64,000 nucleotides of DNA from Pyrrhoderma lamaoense (taxonomy: Eukaryota; Basidiomycota; Agaricomycetes; Hymenochaetales; Hymenochaetaceae), in contig NBAZ01000001.1 in NCBI GenBank assembly GCA_002794735.1, positions 1,054,001 through 1,118,000 of the forward strand, written 5' to 3'. Numbering within the stretch: position 1 is the stretch's first letter; each line of letters opens with the position of its first letter. The notes beneath the pieces were generated by a model. It was not told where the DNA came from. It was given only the letters and a program-made list of their open reading frames with translations, and did no database searches. Positions 10,605-22,463 of the stretch are shown here, in pieces. A program made the position numbers and the translations under genes.

Positions 10605-12490
10605 GATGATTGACTAGAGGTGGCGAAATGAATATAGCTTAAGAGAGAACAAGAAAGACAATAGCCGCAGACAAGCTATGAAAAGGGTAGAGGGCTTTCA
10701 GTGTCTCTTATGCAGGGAAGTGTCGTTAAGGACAGATACAATTCTATTGTATGTGAGTAGGAGCAGAACAGAAATGAGAATAGTCTTTATCACTAAAAGT
10801 CAGTACACCTTTTGTAAGTGAGGCGATGAGGAACGAGGGAGAGTGCTGGAAGGAGGAAGAAGAAATGCAGATGACGCTTATGTAGTCCGGCTACAGCCTT
10901 TCTGTCTGCTAGTTGCTAATTCAAGGGAGTTCGGCCCGCATATACGCGACATTTACAACGGGAAAGGTATATAATTATAATACATACACTATGGTACCAT
11001 TATCATAAAGTCATAAAGGAGAATAAAGAGATGCAGTGATTGTTTCTCTTTATCTTGTTTTATCTTTTTGCATATCGTTGAAAATGGTATCCTCAGCTTG
11101 TGAGCCACGCCAACTAGTCAACGACCCTATATCCGCGCCCATGTTCCTCCGGTTTGCCACTCGAGTCAATCAAATTCCGAGCTTATTGGAATAATTGATT
11201 CGGAATCACATCGATAGTAGATATCATATAAATTTAGTTGCATGCGAGTAGTAGATCGATACACGCGTGAGGTATATTGTATGAGTAGTGACAACACGTC
11301 TGACTTACCTCGTCTAATCTTATCACACAGCCTAGTTTTTTGTTGATTAAATCATGTTCAGTCAAGTGCGCCGGATTACGTTCTAAGACACACACACACA
11401 CATCTGATTTGAGTATGAATAAATTTGAGAATGCAACAGAGCTAACCGCTGTTTCAAGCATTGTGTTTTAAAGGCAGGTTTTATCATGGATTTCGTTGCC
11501 CGTGTTTCGAATTCTCCAGATTATATATTTGTTTACCGTGTTATTCCCGCGGGTTCTTGTCGTTAGCTGAAAGAATAAACACCTACTAGAAGACTTATCA
11601 CAAGGTCAAGTTTAACACATAAAGATAGGCTACTTGATTGTCTCAGTGGCTTCTGGCTCTCATGGCTTCATCAGATAGGAGTAAAATCTAATCATGTCAG
11701 ATAGATTTGCTTGTACCGCGTTACAATTATTTCAAGTACTTGTAGTCAGGTTTTGAGTAATTAGCCACTTGCTGAAGTGTCATTTCACACACAGCTGTAG
11801 GAGACACTAGATAGTATGAGTATTTTCTGCCTCGAACGTAAACAGGATTGTGAGGATCAATGGATATGCCGTACCCTTTGTGCGTGTGTTTATCTTTGCG
11901 TAAATCGTCAAAATTGAACAATGTGGAGCGGAAGCTGAAGTAGTAAGTTTACGGATGACTGAGGATCGATAATCTACCATTCTCGCTTCATTCCCACATA
12001 TATAATCCTTGTTGATACGAGAGAATAAAGATACAAAGAAATTTTCTGGAGAAGGCCGCAAAGAAGGCCGCCACATAGAAGTTTTGAAACAATAAAATAG
12101 GAACCTCAGAATACGGTGTTATTTACACACGTACCTTCAGAGATATCTTCAAGTGTGCTACGCCGATTAATATCGGATTATAGCGGAAACCACTATACTC
12201 TATAGAGAAATGTTGTATAGATAGATTTTCAGGACTCAAACCGTATCCATTTGTTTATAAAGATCTCTACTTTCTTAGAAAAGTATGATTCGATGGCTTG
12301 GTGCAACTATCTAAATCAGATGAACTTACGATTCTGGCATAAATTGTTTGTAACCTTATGATTAGTTAATAAAACTACCAAAATGAGTAAAACTGTATAG
12401 CAGCTAACAGGCACGTCCTCACATGTTTCAGATATGCTCATTCGCGCTTAAATCAAAAACACCTACCCTCCATCTGGTGGATAAAGTAAA
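10605..12490. other. Mostly non-coding region upstream of RPL10A
   Basis: This is about 1.9 kb of AT-rich sequence. A CA microsatellite lies at about 11388-11402. One candidate minus-strand exon (11727 to about 11945) is listed separately. The segment next to 12491 is the promoter of RPL10A. I see no tRNA or other exon chain. Confidence 0.4.
11727..11945 (-). other. Candidate orphan exon (about 70 residues)
   Basis: After a plausible acceptor (ctacttcag) the frame reads FRSTLFNFDDLRKD, passes through HKGYGISIDPHNPVYVRG and KYSYYLVSP, and ends PDYKYLK before TAA. The amino-acid mix looks globular and not low-complexity, unlike chance frames nearby. I could not find an upstream exon in the required phase, so this may be the 3' end of a short gene, a relic, or chance. 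No family recognised. Confidence 0.25.
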
Positions 12491-13371
12491 ATGAGGTTTG
12501 TTAACCTGAATAATTGGTAGTGCAGACCGAGCTTAATGACCTTTCTATAGCGGAAGCAAGCTTCAAGTGTCAAGCGTGCGGGGTTCCGTCAAGGAACTCA
12601 TTGCCGGTGGTGAGGAGAAGAGACGTAACTTCGTTGAGACTGTAGAACTCCAGATCGGTCTCAAAAACTACGACCCCCAGCGTGACAAGCGTTTCTCTGG
12701 AACCGTCAAGCTTCCAACAGTGCCACGCCCCCGCATGTCTATCTGCATTCTTGCCGACCAGAACGACATTGATCGTGCCAAAGAAATTCAGCTTGAGTAT
12801 ATGTCTGTTGACGACTTGAAGAAGTGCGTCATCTCATCAGGCTTCATATAGTCAACTCTAATGACTGTTTAAACACAGGCTTAACAAGAACAAGAAGCTC
12901 GTAAAGAAGCTTGCTAAGAAATACGACGCTTTCCTTGCTTCCGAGGCTTTGATCAAGCAAATTCCTCGTCTTCTTGGACCCGGTTTGTCAAAAGGTATGT
13001 CACTACTCAGTATCCTACTTTCAATCCACATCTAACTGTCCATGAAGCCGGTAAATTCCCAACTCCCGTGTCTCACTCCGAGGACTTAAACAACAAGATT
13101 ACCGAGGTCCGCTCCACTATCAAGTTCCAGCTTAAGAAGGTCTTGTGTATGGGTGTTGCTGTTGGCCATCTCCAGATGACTGAAGACCAAATCCTTGGTA
13201 ACATCATGTTGTGTGCGTATATGTATCTATGCATTGTCATGGATATTATAACTTACATCTGTAAAATACCTAGCTATCAACTTCCTTGTCTCTCTACTCA
13301 AGAAGAACTGGCAAAACGTTGGTTCTCTTCACATCAAAACCACTATGGGCAAGCCCATCCGTCTTTACTAG
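12491..13371 (+). CDS. RPL10A: 60S ribosomal protein L10a (uL1)
   Basis: uL1 forms the L1 stalk of the large cytosolic ribosomal subunit, next to the E site. The five-exon model starts with a 5-nt exon ATGAG (12491-12495). Exon 2 begins at 12557 and rebuilds the canonical start [16 protein letters not shown]. The remaining exons are about 12557-12823, 12879-12994, 13048-13212 and 13274-13371, giving 216 residues, the usual length. Family landmarks: [52 protein letters not shown] and the C-terminal [10 protein letters not shown]. The intron-interrupted start is typical of basidiomycete ribosomal protein genes. Confidence 0.95.
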
Positions 13372-13845
13372 ACGGCATACATACTATCCTTTCTGTTGTA
13401 TGATTTATGATTATGTAGCATCTGGGGTAGTGATGAGGCATCGAGTAAGGAGTAAGAAAAATTCATGGCGTGCAGGCTATCTGCCCGTTCTATGCACCAC
13501 ATGAAGCCCGCACGCTTGGACCAACGGCTTCAAGGAGGGTTGGAGTCGATTGGGAGCTGAAATACGTAGCGGATTCCGTCTGTATTCTATGATATATTTT
13601 TTGTATTCCTTACTATCAAAACAGGAAAACCTTACTGTATATCTACTCCAGTGTGAAAATTATCGAGACTAAAATTTGTATTTATAAGCATTAGGATATC
13701 AGAAATGACCATGACTAGTATTTGTAATAAATCGTAATTAACTATGAGATCTAAACCTGATGCTTGTTAAGGGCCGGCCACAGCGCGCAGAGACGCGTCT
13801 CTCGATGCATAGCGGGCTCATTTATTCACCTACGAGCTACTAAAC
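13372..13845. promoter_or_regulatory. RPL10A-MCM3 intergenic region and MCM3 promoter
   Basis: This 474-base gap holds the RPL10A 3' end and the MCM3 promoter. A perfect palindrome AGACGCGTCT lies at 13791-13800, about 45 bases before the MCM3 ATG. Confidence 0.6.
13793..13798. promoter_or_regulatory. MluI cell-cycle box (ACGCGT) upstream of MCM3
   Basis: ACGCGT is the core of the MCB element bound by the MBF complex in yeasts, which drives G1/S expression of replication genes. Here it is centred in a 10-bp palindrome 48 bases before the start of a replicative helicase subunit. The sequence is seen directly; its use in this organism is inference. Confidence 0.55.
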
Positions 13846-16577
<2,732 letters not shown>

Positions 16578-16980
16578 GGGCTTGAGATCGTAATTTGCTT
16601 TCTTTGGATTATAAATCTCTTCTTTAGGTAGCTGTGTATTATGTGTATCAAATTTACTTGTATCCTTTAAAAAGCGTATTTCTAACACAAATAAGTTAAA
16701 CCACTCAAGGAAAACTAGATCTTGCTCCTAACTCACCATAATCGTTGCGTAAATACCTTGAAAGCCATCAGGTTATATGTCTATCTGACTCAAGAGTAAC
16801 TATCAGAGTCTTTTGAGTTCTCAGAATTACGCTTATGATTGATATATAAGGCCAGCCGGCCCTAAACATGAGAGCACAAATCCGAAGTTCAACATGAGAA
16901 GCAATTTTCCTCTCAATACACGAAGTCCATCGTACTGACTAGCGTCCAAATCAGCTCACTACGCTATGTAGCACCGATGG
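16578..16980. other. MCM3 3' region
   Basis: About 400 bases of AT-rich intergenic DNA between MCM3 and the small minus-strand ORF; nothing else supported. Confidence 0.4.
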
Positions 16981-17160
16981 TCACTTTCCTCCGCGGAAGG
17001 GTGCTTTAAAATCAGGGCACTCGAGGAACGCCGGAGGTGGTTTGCCGTGTAACAGCGAACCTCGACCTTGAGTGAGCTTCACACAGCCTTTTTTGGGCCT
17101 ACCCAATAGAGCTGGTTGTGCGTTTGTCCTGGGTCTAACAGTTATACTTACCATGATCAT
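16981..17160 (-). CDS. Unknown 59-aa basic protein
   Basis: An ATG-to-TGA frame of 60 codons with little low complexity. It starts MIMVSITVRPRTNAQPALL, contains GRPKKGCVKLTQGRGSLLHG and ends AFLECPDFKAPFRGGK. It is basic and Gly/Pro-rich, reminiscent in style of small mitochondrial or ribosome-associated proteins, but I cannot assign a family. GC content and codon composition are higher than in the flanking AT-rich DNA. It lies between the convergent ends of MCM3 and the BRD-like gene. A gtaagt right after the third codon could also be a donor, so the true N-terminus is uncertain. Confidence 0.4.
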   Translation of the reverse strand: MIMVSITVRPRTNAQPALLGRPKKGCVKLTQGRGSLLHGKPPPAFLECPDFKAPFRGGK

Positions 17161-17549
17161 CTTTTAATATCTCTTATAGCTTGTTTATGTATCTAATGAT
17201 CAAGTCTATGTGCATTTGATTGACAGGTATTGACACGGTGCTTAGAAGGGGAAGAAGTAGAACACTATACGCTTTGAAGTATTTATGAATATATACTTGC
17301 ACAGTAAAGAGATAGAGAGAAAGTATAAAAACTAATGAATGAAACAAATAAGAAAAGAACAAAACACTAATAAAATAAAACGACCTTTACGGTTCAACAA
17401 ACTATTTGCACCACAAAAGAGGAAACTTCTTTTAGTAAAACACTCTTCATAGAAGAAAAATAACGAAACGAAAAAAAAATAGTATAACGAGGGCAACAGA
17501 CTCTACGAACCGATGGCAGAAGCCTAGGATTGATGATGAATGTTCGAAC
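17161..17549. other. Intergenic, downstream of the BRD-like gene
   Basis: About 390 AT-rich bases; no feature supported beyond the likely 3' end of the minus-strand gene ending at 17550. Confidence 0.4.
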
Positions 17550-19907
17550 TCAGGTATTTGATGATGGTGTGGAAGTATGACTAGTCAAAGTATAATTCTG
17601 TGCGCTGGTGAGTGGACTCATTGGAGGCTGAGTTCCAATAGGGCGCATATGTGGTGGTAGAGCATAAGCAGCGGATGCTAGGGCGGTTGCCAGTGGATTG
17701 GTTGTGGACCATCCATTAACTGGAAGTTTTAAAGGTGTTGAAACAGTATTTGCTACCGCACGGATAGGATTGGCAGCGTTATATGTGGAGCTATACGGAG
17801 AATAGGTTGAACCTGTAATTGAAGTTGGAACAGTACTAGGCTGAGGTGTCCCTAAACGGGAACCGGAAGCAGGTGTTGTTGGATTAGCAGTCCCAGTGGC
17901 GGCCTGGCCTGCATACCAGGAGCCAAAGGGTAGTTGATTCAGGAGAGAAACACCTTTCTGGGTCTGAGATGTATTCGTATAGCTATAGCTTGGATAATAG
18001 TTATTCCCCGTTCCTTGAGTAGCATACAGTGAGGCTCCAGGTCGGTACTGAGCATAGTTAGTATATTGGGTATACGTTGAGGCCGGAGTTTGGGGAACTG
18101 GGGCGGGGACAGAAGGGGTTGAAGGTGCAGGTGCCTGATTTGATGGTTTGACAAGTATTGTCGTATCATCCCGGACTGCGAGCCCGCGAGACGAAGACAA
18201 AGTGCCATACCAACCTTGGGAAGGCTGAGATGGTAAAATACTGTGCAATGCATGAAGTGTGGAAGATGAAGGTATCAGAGCCGAAGTTGTACCATCTGGT
18301 TTCCTAGGCCTCATTGAAGCAATAAGCACCAAAGACTCCATAATTTTATCAGCTTTGATATTTAATTTGATTAGTGACTGTGTCGATTCAGTATATGATA
18401 ACATCATGGCTCACCTAGTTTCCACTCTTCTGAATCGACATCAACATCTGTCGAGCCTCCGTTAGCACCACAGAGTCTCTCCCTCTGAAGCTCGTTTAGT
18501 CGCAATAAAGCTCTCGAGTTGAGCTGCAGAAGCTCTTCGAGCTGTTCCTCACGGTCAAGAGCATCAAATGCCTCTAAAATGGCCTGTGTTTCATCCGCTC
18601 CTAGTGCTCGCTCAACCAGTTCTTTCCTGTTCTCTTTCGTTCTTTCAATTTCCTTTTCTTTTGTATCAATCGGGTCAACTTCCATAACATCATCTGTTTC
18701 TGAGTTATTTTTAGTCTGCGCGGCAAGCTTCTGCCGCATACGATCCTTCAGCACCTTCGCTTTCTCTCGGGCCAGACTCTTTTCATGTTTACGCCAAAGT
18801 ACATTGCTAACCCCGACTTGCCCAATATCCCCACCATCGTTATCAAATGTTGGAGCAAAACTTGAATAAGGTCCATAGTCAAGGAATGTACCACAACTGA
18901 TACGACGGCTCGTGGGAGGTTTATATAAAGAATTTTGTTTTTTTCCTGAATGTAAGTCTCCAAGAGTTGGGACTGGTTTTGAATTTGATGAAGACGGGAG
19001 AATAGCTGCTAGTTGTGCATAACCGGTGCTAAGGTCTGTTATCGGTTTATCATTGGAGTCCACAATATCTGTGTTCAACGAAGTCCACAGTTCCCCTGAC
19101 GGAAGCTTCTGGACTAGAGCATATCTTGTCCTCAATGATTCAGTTTGCCTATCCACCTTGTCCTTATGGTTAGATAAGATAGCTTCCGAGTCCAAAGATA
19201 GTACATCGAAGTTGCGAAAGGATGCTTGTTCTAATAGGGACAAAGCAAGTTCACAAAATTGACGCTGTTGTACTGCAATGGGGGACATCCGCGACCGGGG
19301 TTGAGAGGATATTGGATATAGATGCTTAACAGCGGACTAGAATACATCTTTAGCTAGATCATTGTGAGTAGTATCTGATAAGACCGACTCACCTTGTAAA
19401 CCCGAAGAGTGTGTTCCCTGGATTCAGTTAACAACGTCCGTAATGAGTACGTGTTTGCCGGCGCCTTTGACGTTGATGCAGACGTTAACTTGACGCCCAA
19501 GACATCATCTAATGGGAATACCCGGTATAAAAGGCCTTGGGTATCCACCCTGTATATAAACATACATGAATAAATCTCATCTGAAAGGATAGAATGTATC
19601 CGGCTCACATGTCGAGGATATCGAGAATTTTCCGGGCATCATCATCATTAAGTGGCAAATCACCAGCAAGGGGCGGGTAAGGGGAAGGGTCCTGTTTTAC
19701 ACTCTCTTCCTTAGCATTGGGCTCTTCCGTAGCTGTGCGACTCTGCTTGACGGGTGAAAGCTCCTCCACTCCAGGGACGGAATTGCGCTTTCGTTTTTTC
19801 GATGACAAATTTGTCTTGTTATCAAGCATAGTGTTCAATTGTTCGTTTTCATCGTCTGTAGGTTCGATGAGACCATTTGCTGAACGAGTTTGGCGTGCCA
19901 TGCCCAT
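17550..19907 (-). CDS. BRD7/BRD9-like chromatin-remodelling subunit without a visible bromodomain
   Basis: Four exons (19609-19907, 19393-19549, 18415-19336, 17550-18352) join in phase to about 575 residues. The central segment FLDYGPYSSFAPTFD and the later helix pair LLQLNSRALLRLNELQRERL followed by LADKIMESLVLIA match, in order, landmarks I recall from the region C-terminal to the bromodomain in animal BRD7/BRD9 (DUF3512), which are subunits of SWI/SNF complexes. The N-terminus is acidic/basic with an NLS-like KKRKR, and I see no acetyl-lysine pocket (no WPF shelf, no conserved Asn loop). A charged coiled-coil-like stretch precedes the helix pair, and the C-terminal 200 residues are Ser/Thr/Pro/Tyr-rich and disordered. 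The gene structure is firm; the family assignment is from memory and moderate. Confidence 0.6.
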
Positions 19908-20459
19908 AAGGTTTATATGGCGAATAGAATCCCGGGATGAGTCTGGCTTGTTGATAGATAGTAGCTGACTGAGGATTGAGGCGTCTCAGAAAATGCGAAC
20001 AGCAGCCGGAAAATTTTCCCCAAATTTGGATAGCAAGAAGAGATACTGTGCTGAGCAATAGACCGAGAATGAAGTGCTTTTTGACTTGCTGAATTTATGA
20101 ACGCGTCGGTCGGTTCGCGTCGCGTTCGCGTTCAAGGCAGGTCTCTCAAGGTCATAGTCTCGAGCGAGGCTCTTACTTTTGTGACTGTGACATGTGTGAC
20201 GAAACAACTTCACAAATTAAGTTTATGGCTTTTATTCTGCATTCTTAAGGAAAACAGAGCTCATCAAAATTACCATTTCTCACATATCCATTTATTAAAC
20301 AAGCTATAACATATAGAAAGTCCCCTTTTAATAACTGATCTCATCCAAACCAAATTTCAAATAGCTCATATTGTATCTGCTCGGCATCACCCGAGGAGGA
20401 GTCGGTCACTAGAGATTCCAAATCAAATAGTACGTTTCTTCGTCCTTTGCACTTCCTTC
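19908..20459. promoter_or_regulatory. Divergent promoter, BRD-like gene / mL43
   Basis: 552 bases between two divergent starts. ACGCGT occurs at 20101-20106 followed by cggtcggttcgcgtcgcgttcgc-like GC-rich words, a plausible shared control element. No exon chain seen. Confidence 0.4.
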
Positions 20460-20965
20460 ATGCCTCGATTTCCTCGACTTCCTCCGGCGACGCCCGCCAT
20501 CAACAAACTCGCCTTACTTGCAAAGCCATCAAACGGGCATGAAGCTTTTATACCCAGCTGCCGTAAAATTGTCTTTGAATACTGCGATCTCTGGCCCTCT
20601 TCCAGTAGACTCCGTACCTACCTTTCCAATCATGTCGAACAGCTAGCTCATGAGAACCCACATGTGGAGTTTGTTGTCAAGCAACGACCTTCGAAGGAAC
20701 CCGTAGTCCGAGGCTTCTACCGTACGTCTTTACACCTCTTTACTGTCTCTGCAGTCCTTTAACGCATAGTACAGTAAACGATAGAGACAAGGTCATCAGT
20801 CTCAAGGGCTTTGAAGTCACCCAAATACAGCAAAAAATCCAACTTATTCTGGATTCATCTGGTGCCAAGATCGTCCCGCTAAAACGGAAGATGGTCGTCA
20901 GTACCACAGAGTCGGCGAGGGGTATCTGGAGCGGTATGCACACTCCAGAACCTTACAAAATCTAG
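20460..20965 (+). CDS. MRPL51: Mitochondrial ribosomal protein mL43 (MRPL51 family)
   Basis: A thioredoxin-fold large-subunit protein of the mitochondrial ribosome (L51/S25/CI-B8 domain). Exon 1 is 20460-20721 and exon 2 20775-20965; the product is 150 residues. Landmarks: IPSCRKIVFEYCDLWPSSS, LRTYLSNHVEQLAHENPHVE and RPSKEPVVRGFYLNDRDK. The tail RGIWSGMHTPEPYKI is typical of fungal members. The acceptor tacag before TAAACGAT keeps frame (TAC C|TA). Confidence 0.88.
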
Positions 20966-21250
20966 ACCTTTGTTTGGCTGGCATCATTGACGGCACGACC
21001 ATACGCTTTGACCGGGCTCTCTAACCCCACGGAGCTAATAGTACATCTTTCTGATTTATCACTACCCTTGGGTACTTCATTGATGCGGTTGGCATCAGGG
21101 ATCTATCGTGAATTACACTAGCAAAAACATGTATAATTTTTTTCACGCAGTTTTAATATTCACAAAAATGAAAAAGTGAAATTCGATATGGAGTCAAATT
21201 CTTAGGAGCTCTTTGAATTTCTCTAGAGCTTCATCGGAACTCACTCTTGG

Positions 21251-22038
21251 TTACACACGTGAGATCCCAGGAGATTGGAAAATGACAAGCCTAGAATCTA
21301 AGAATGTCAGATCATAGAAGGTGATGTTGATTCGAACATCGGTTATATCATGTACAACTCTAGTTTCTGAAAAAAAAAACAGACCAAAGGATAAGAAAGG
21401 AAAGACACGAGAGTGAGGACCGAGTTGGCCTAGGGAACGAAGAGGATCATATAAAACTATGTTCCGTAAGACGGCAGTAATTTTCTTGCTCTTTCCTCTC
21501 CGGGTAAACCAAAAGAATGGCAATAAGCGACAAGATAAATGCAATGATACCTAGAGCTATCCAGCACAGCTCTTTCAAATAGGGGTAACCTGGTCTATGA
21601 GTCGATACTGTCGAAGTTTGGGACAGGCTTGAAACTATTTTATCTCCTTCAGCTGTTGTGTGGACCATCACAGATTTATCAGATGTTATGTAGTCCGAAC
21701 TAAAATCTGGATTCCGTCTGTATAAACTTCCGGTTTCTACGCGATTTTAAATCGGATTTAAAGTTGGATTATGAGTTGATAAGATACGGTGCATAGAAAT
21801 TCACAAGAGAAAGACTTTCTGGGGATTACTCACTGTTGTAGTAAAAATACGTGTTCTTATTAGGTCCAGGGGAATCATAATCGACCTGCGCATAATAGTC
21901 TCCCTGCTGAGGTTCCTCGTTTTAGATATCAGAAATCATTGTGAGGATTCCAAGGATTCTGACCTTTTTATTAAATCCCTGTCCCCGAATCGTGAATGTC
22001 CCGTAGTTGTCCTTACGTGGACTCTGAGTATCAGACAT
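21251..22038 (-). CDS. Small single-pass membrane protein, family unknown
   Basis: The ATG at 22038 begins MSDTQSPRKDNYGTFTIRG. In-phase exons then add GDYYAQVDYDSPGPNKNTY, a Ser/Thr segment (VMVHTTAEGDKIVSSLSQ), and a clear transmembrane helix ELCWIALGIIAFILSLIAIL followed by a charged YPERK. After a strong polypyrimidine acceptor (tttttttttcag near 21368) a further exon could add RVVHDITDVRINITFYDL and end at 21251; otherwise the protein stops at 21447. An upstream ATG at 22182 would add 48 unlikely residues. Topology suggests an N-terminal Tyr/Pro-rich cytosolic tail and one membrane anchor, as in LEA2-type fungal membrane proteins, but this is only a resemblance. Intron boundaries are tentative. 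Confidence 0.45.
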
Positions 22039-22463
22039 AGTGATTATTGGTAGGTGATGAATGTGGGTAGTTACAGGACAGCCAACCCCAAATTGTTTAT
22101 TTATCCTCCGTAGGGGTTCCGCCTTCTCGCTGTGCGTTGTATTGGAATATCCTAGAATTAGAGGCAAAATGAGGCAATGCATTCTACTGGTATATAGTTT
22201 GCATGAACCAAGAAAAGGGGGAAGGGGGTACGAAAATTCGTGTTCGAGTCAAGAAAGACGCCCGACGAATAATATAAAGAAGAATGTAGAGAACTGAATG
22301 TAATAGGGGAATGCTATGCAAAAAATGTGTTCAAAAGAAGTGAAAAAAATACAGTGAAATTAATAAACAAATAATATGGGAGAGAAAAAAGCAAGACAGC
22401 ATAGTGATGATTGTTATACATTGCTCAGAGGAAGGAAGGATTAAATAGTACTACATGTTAATA

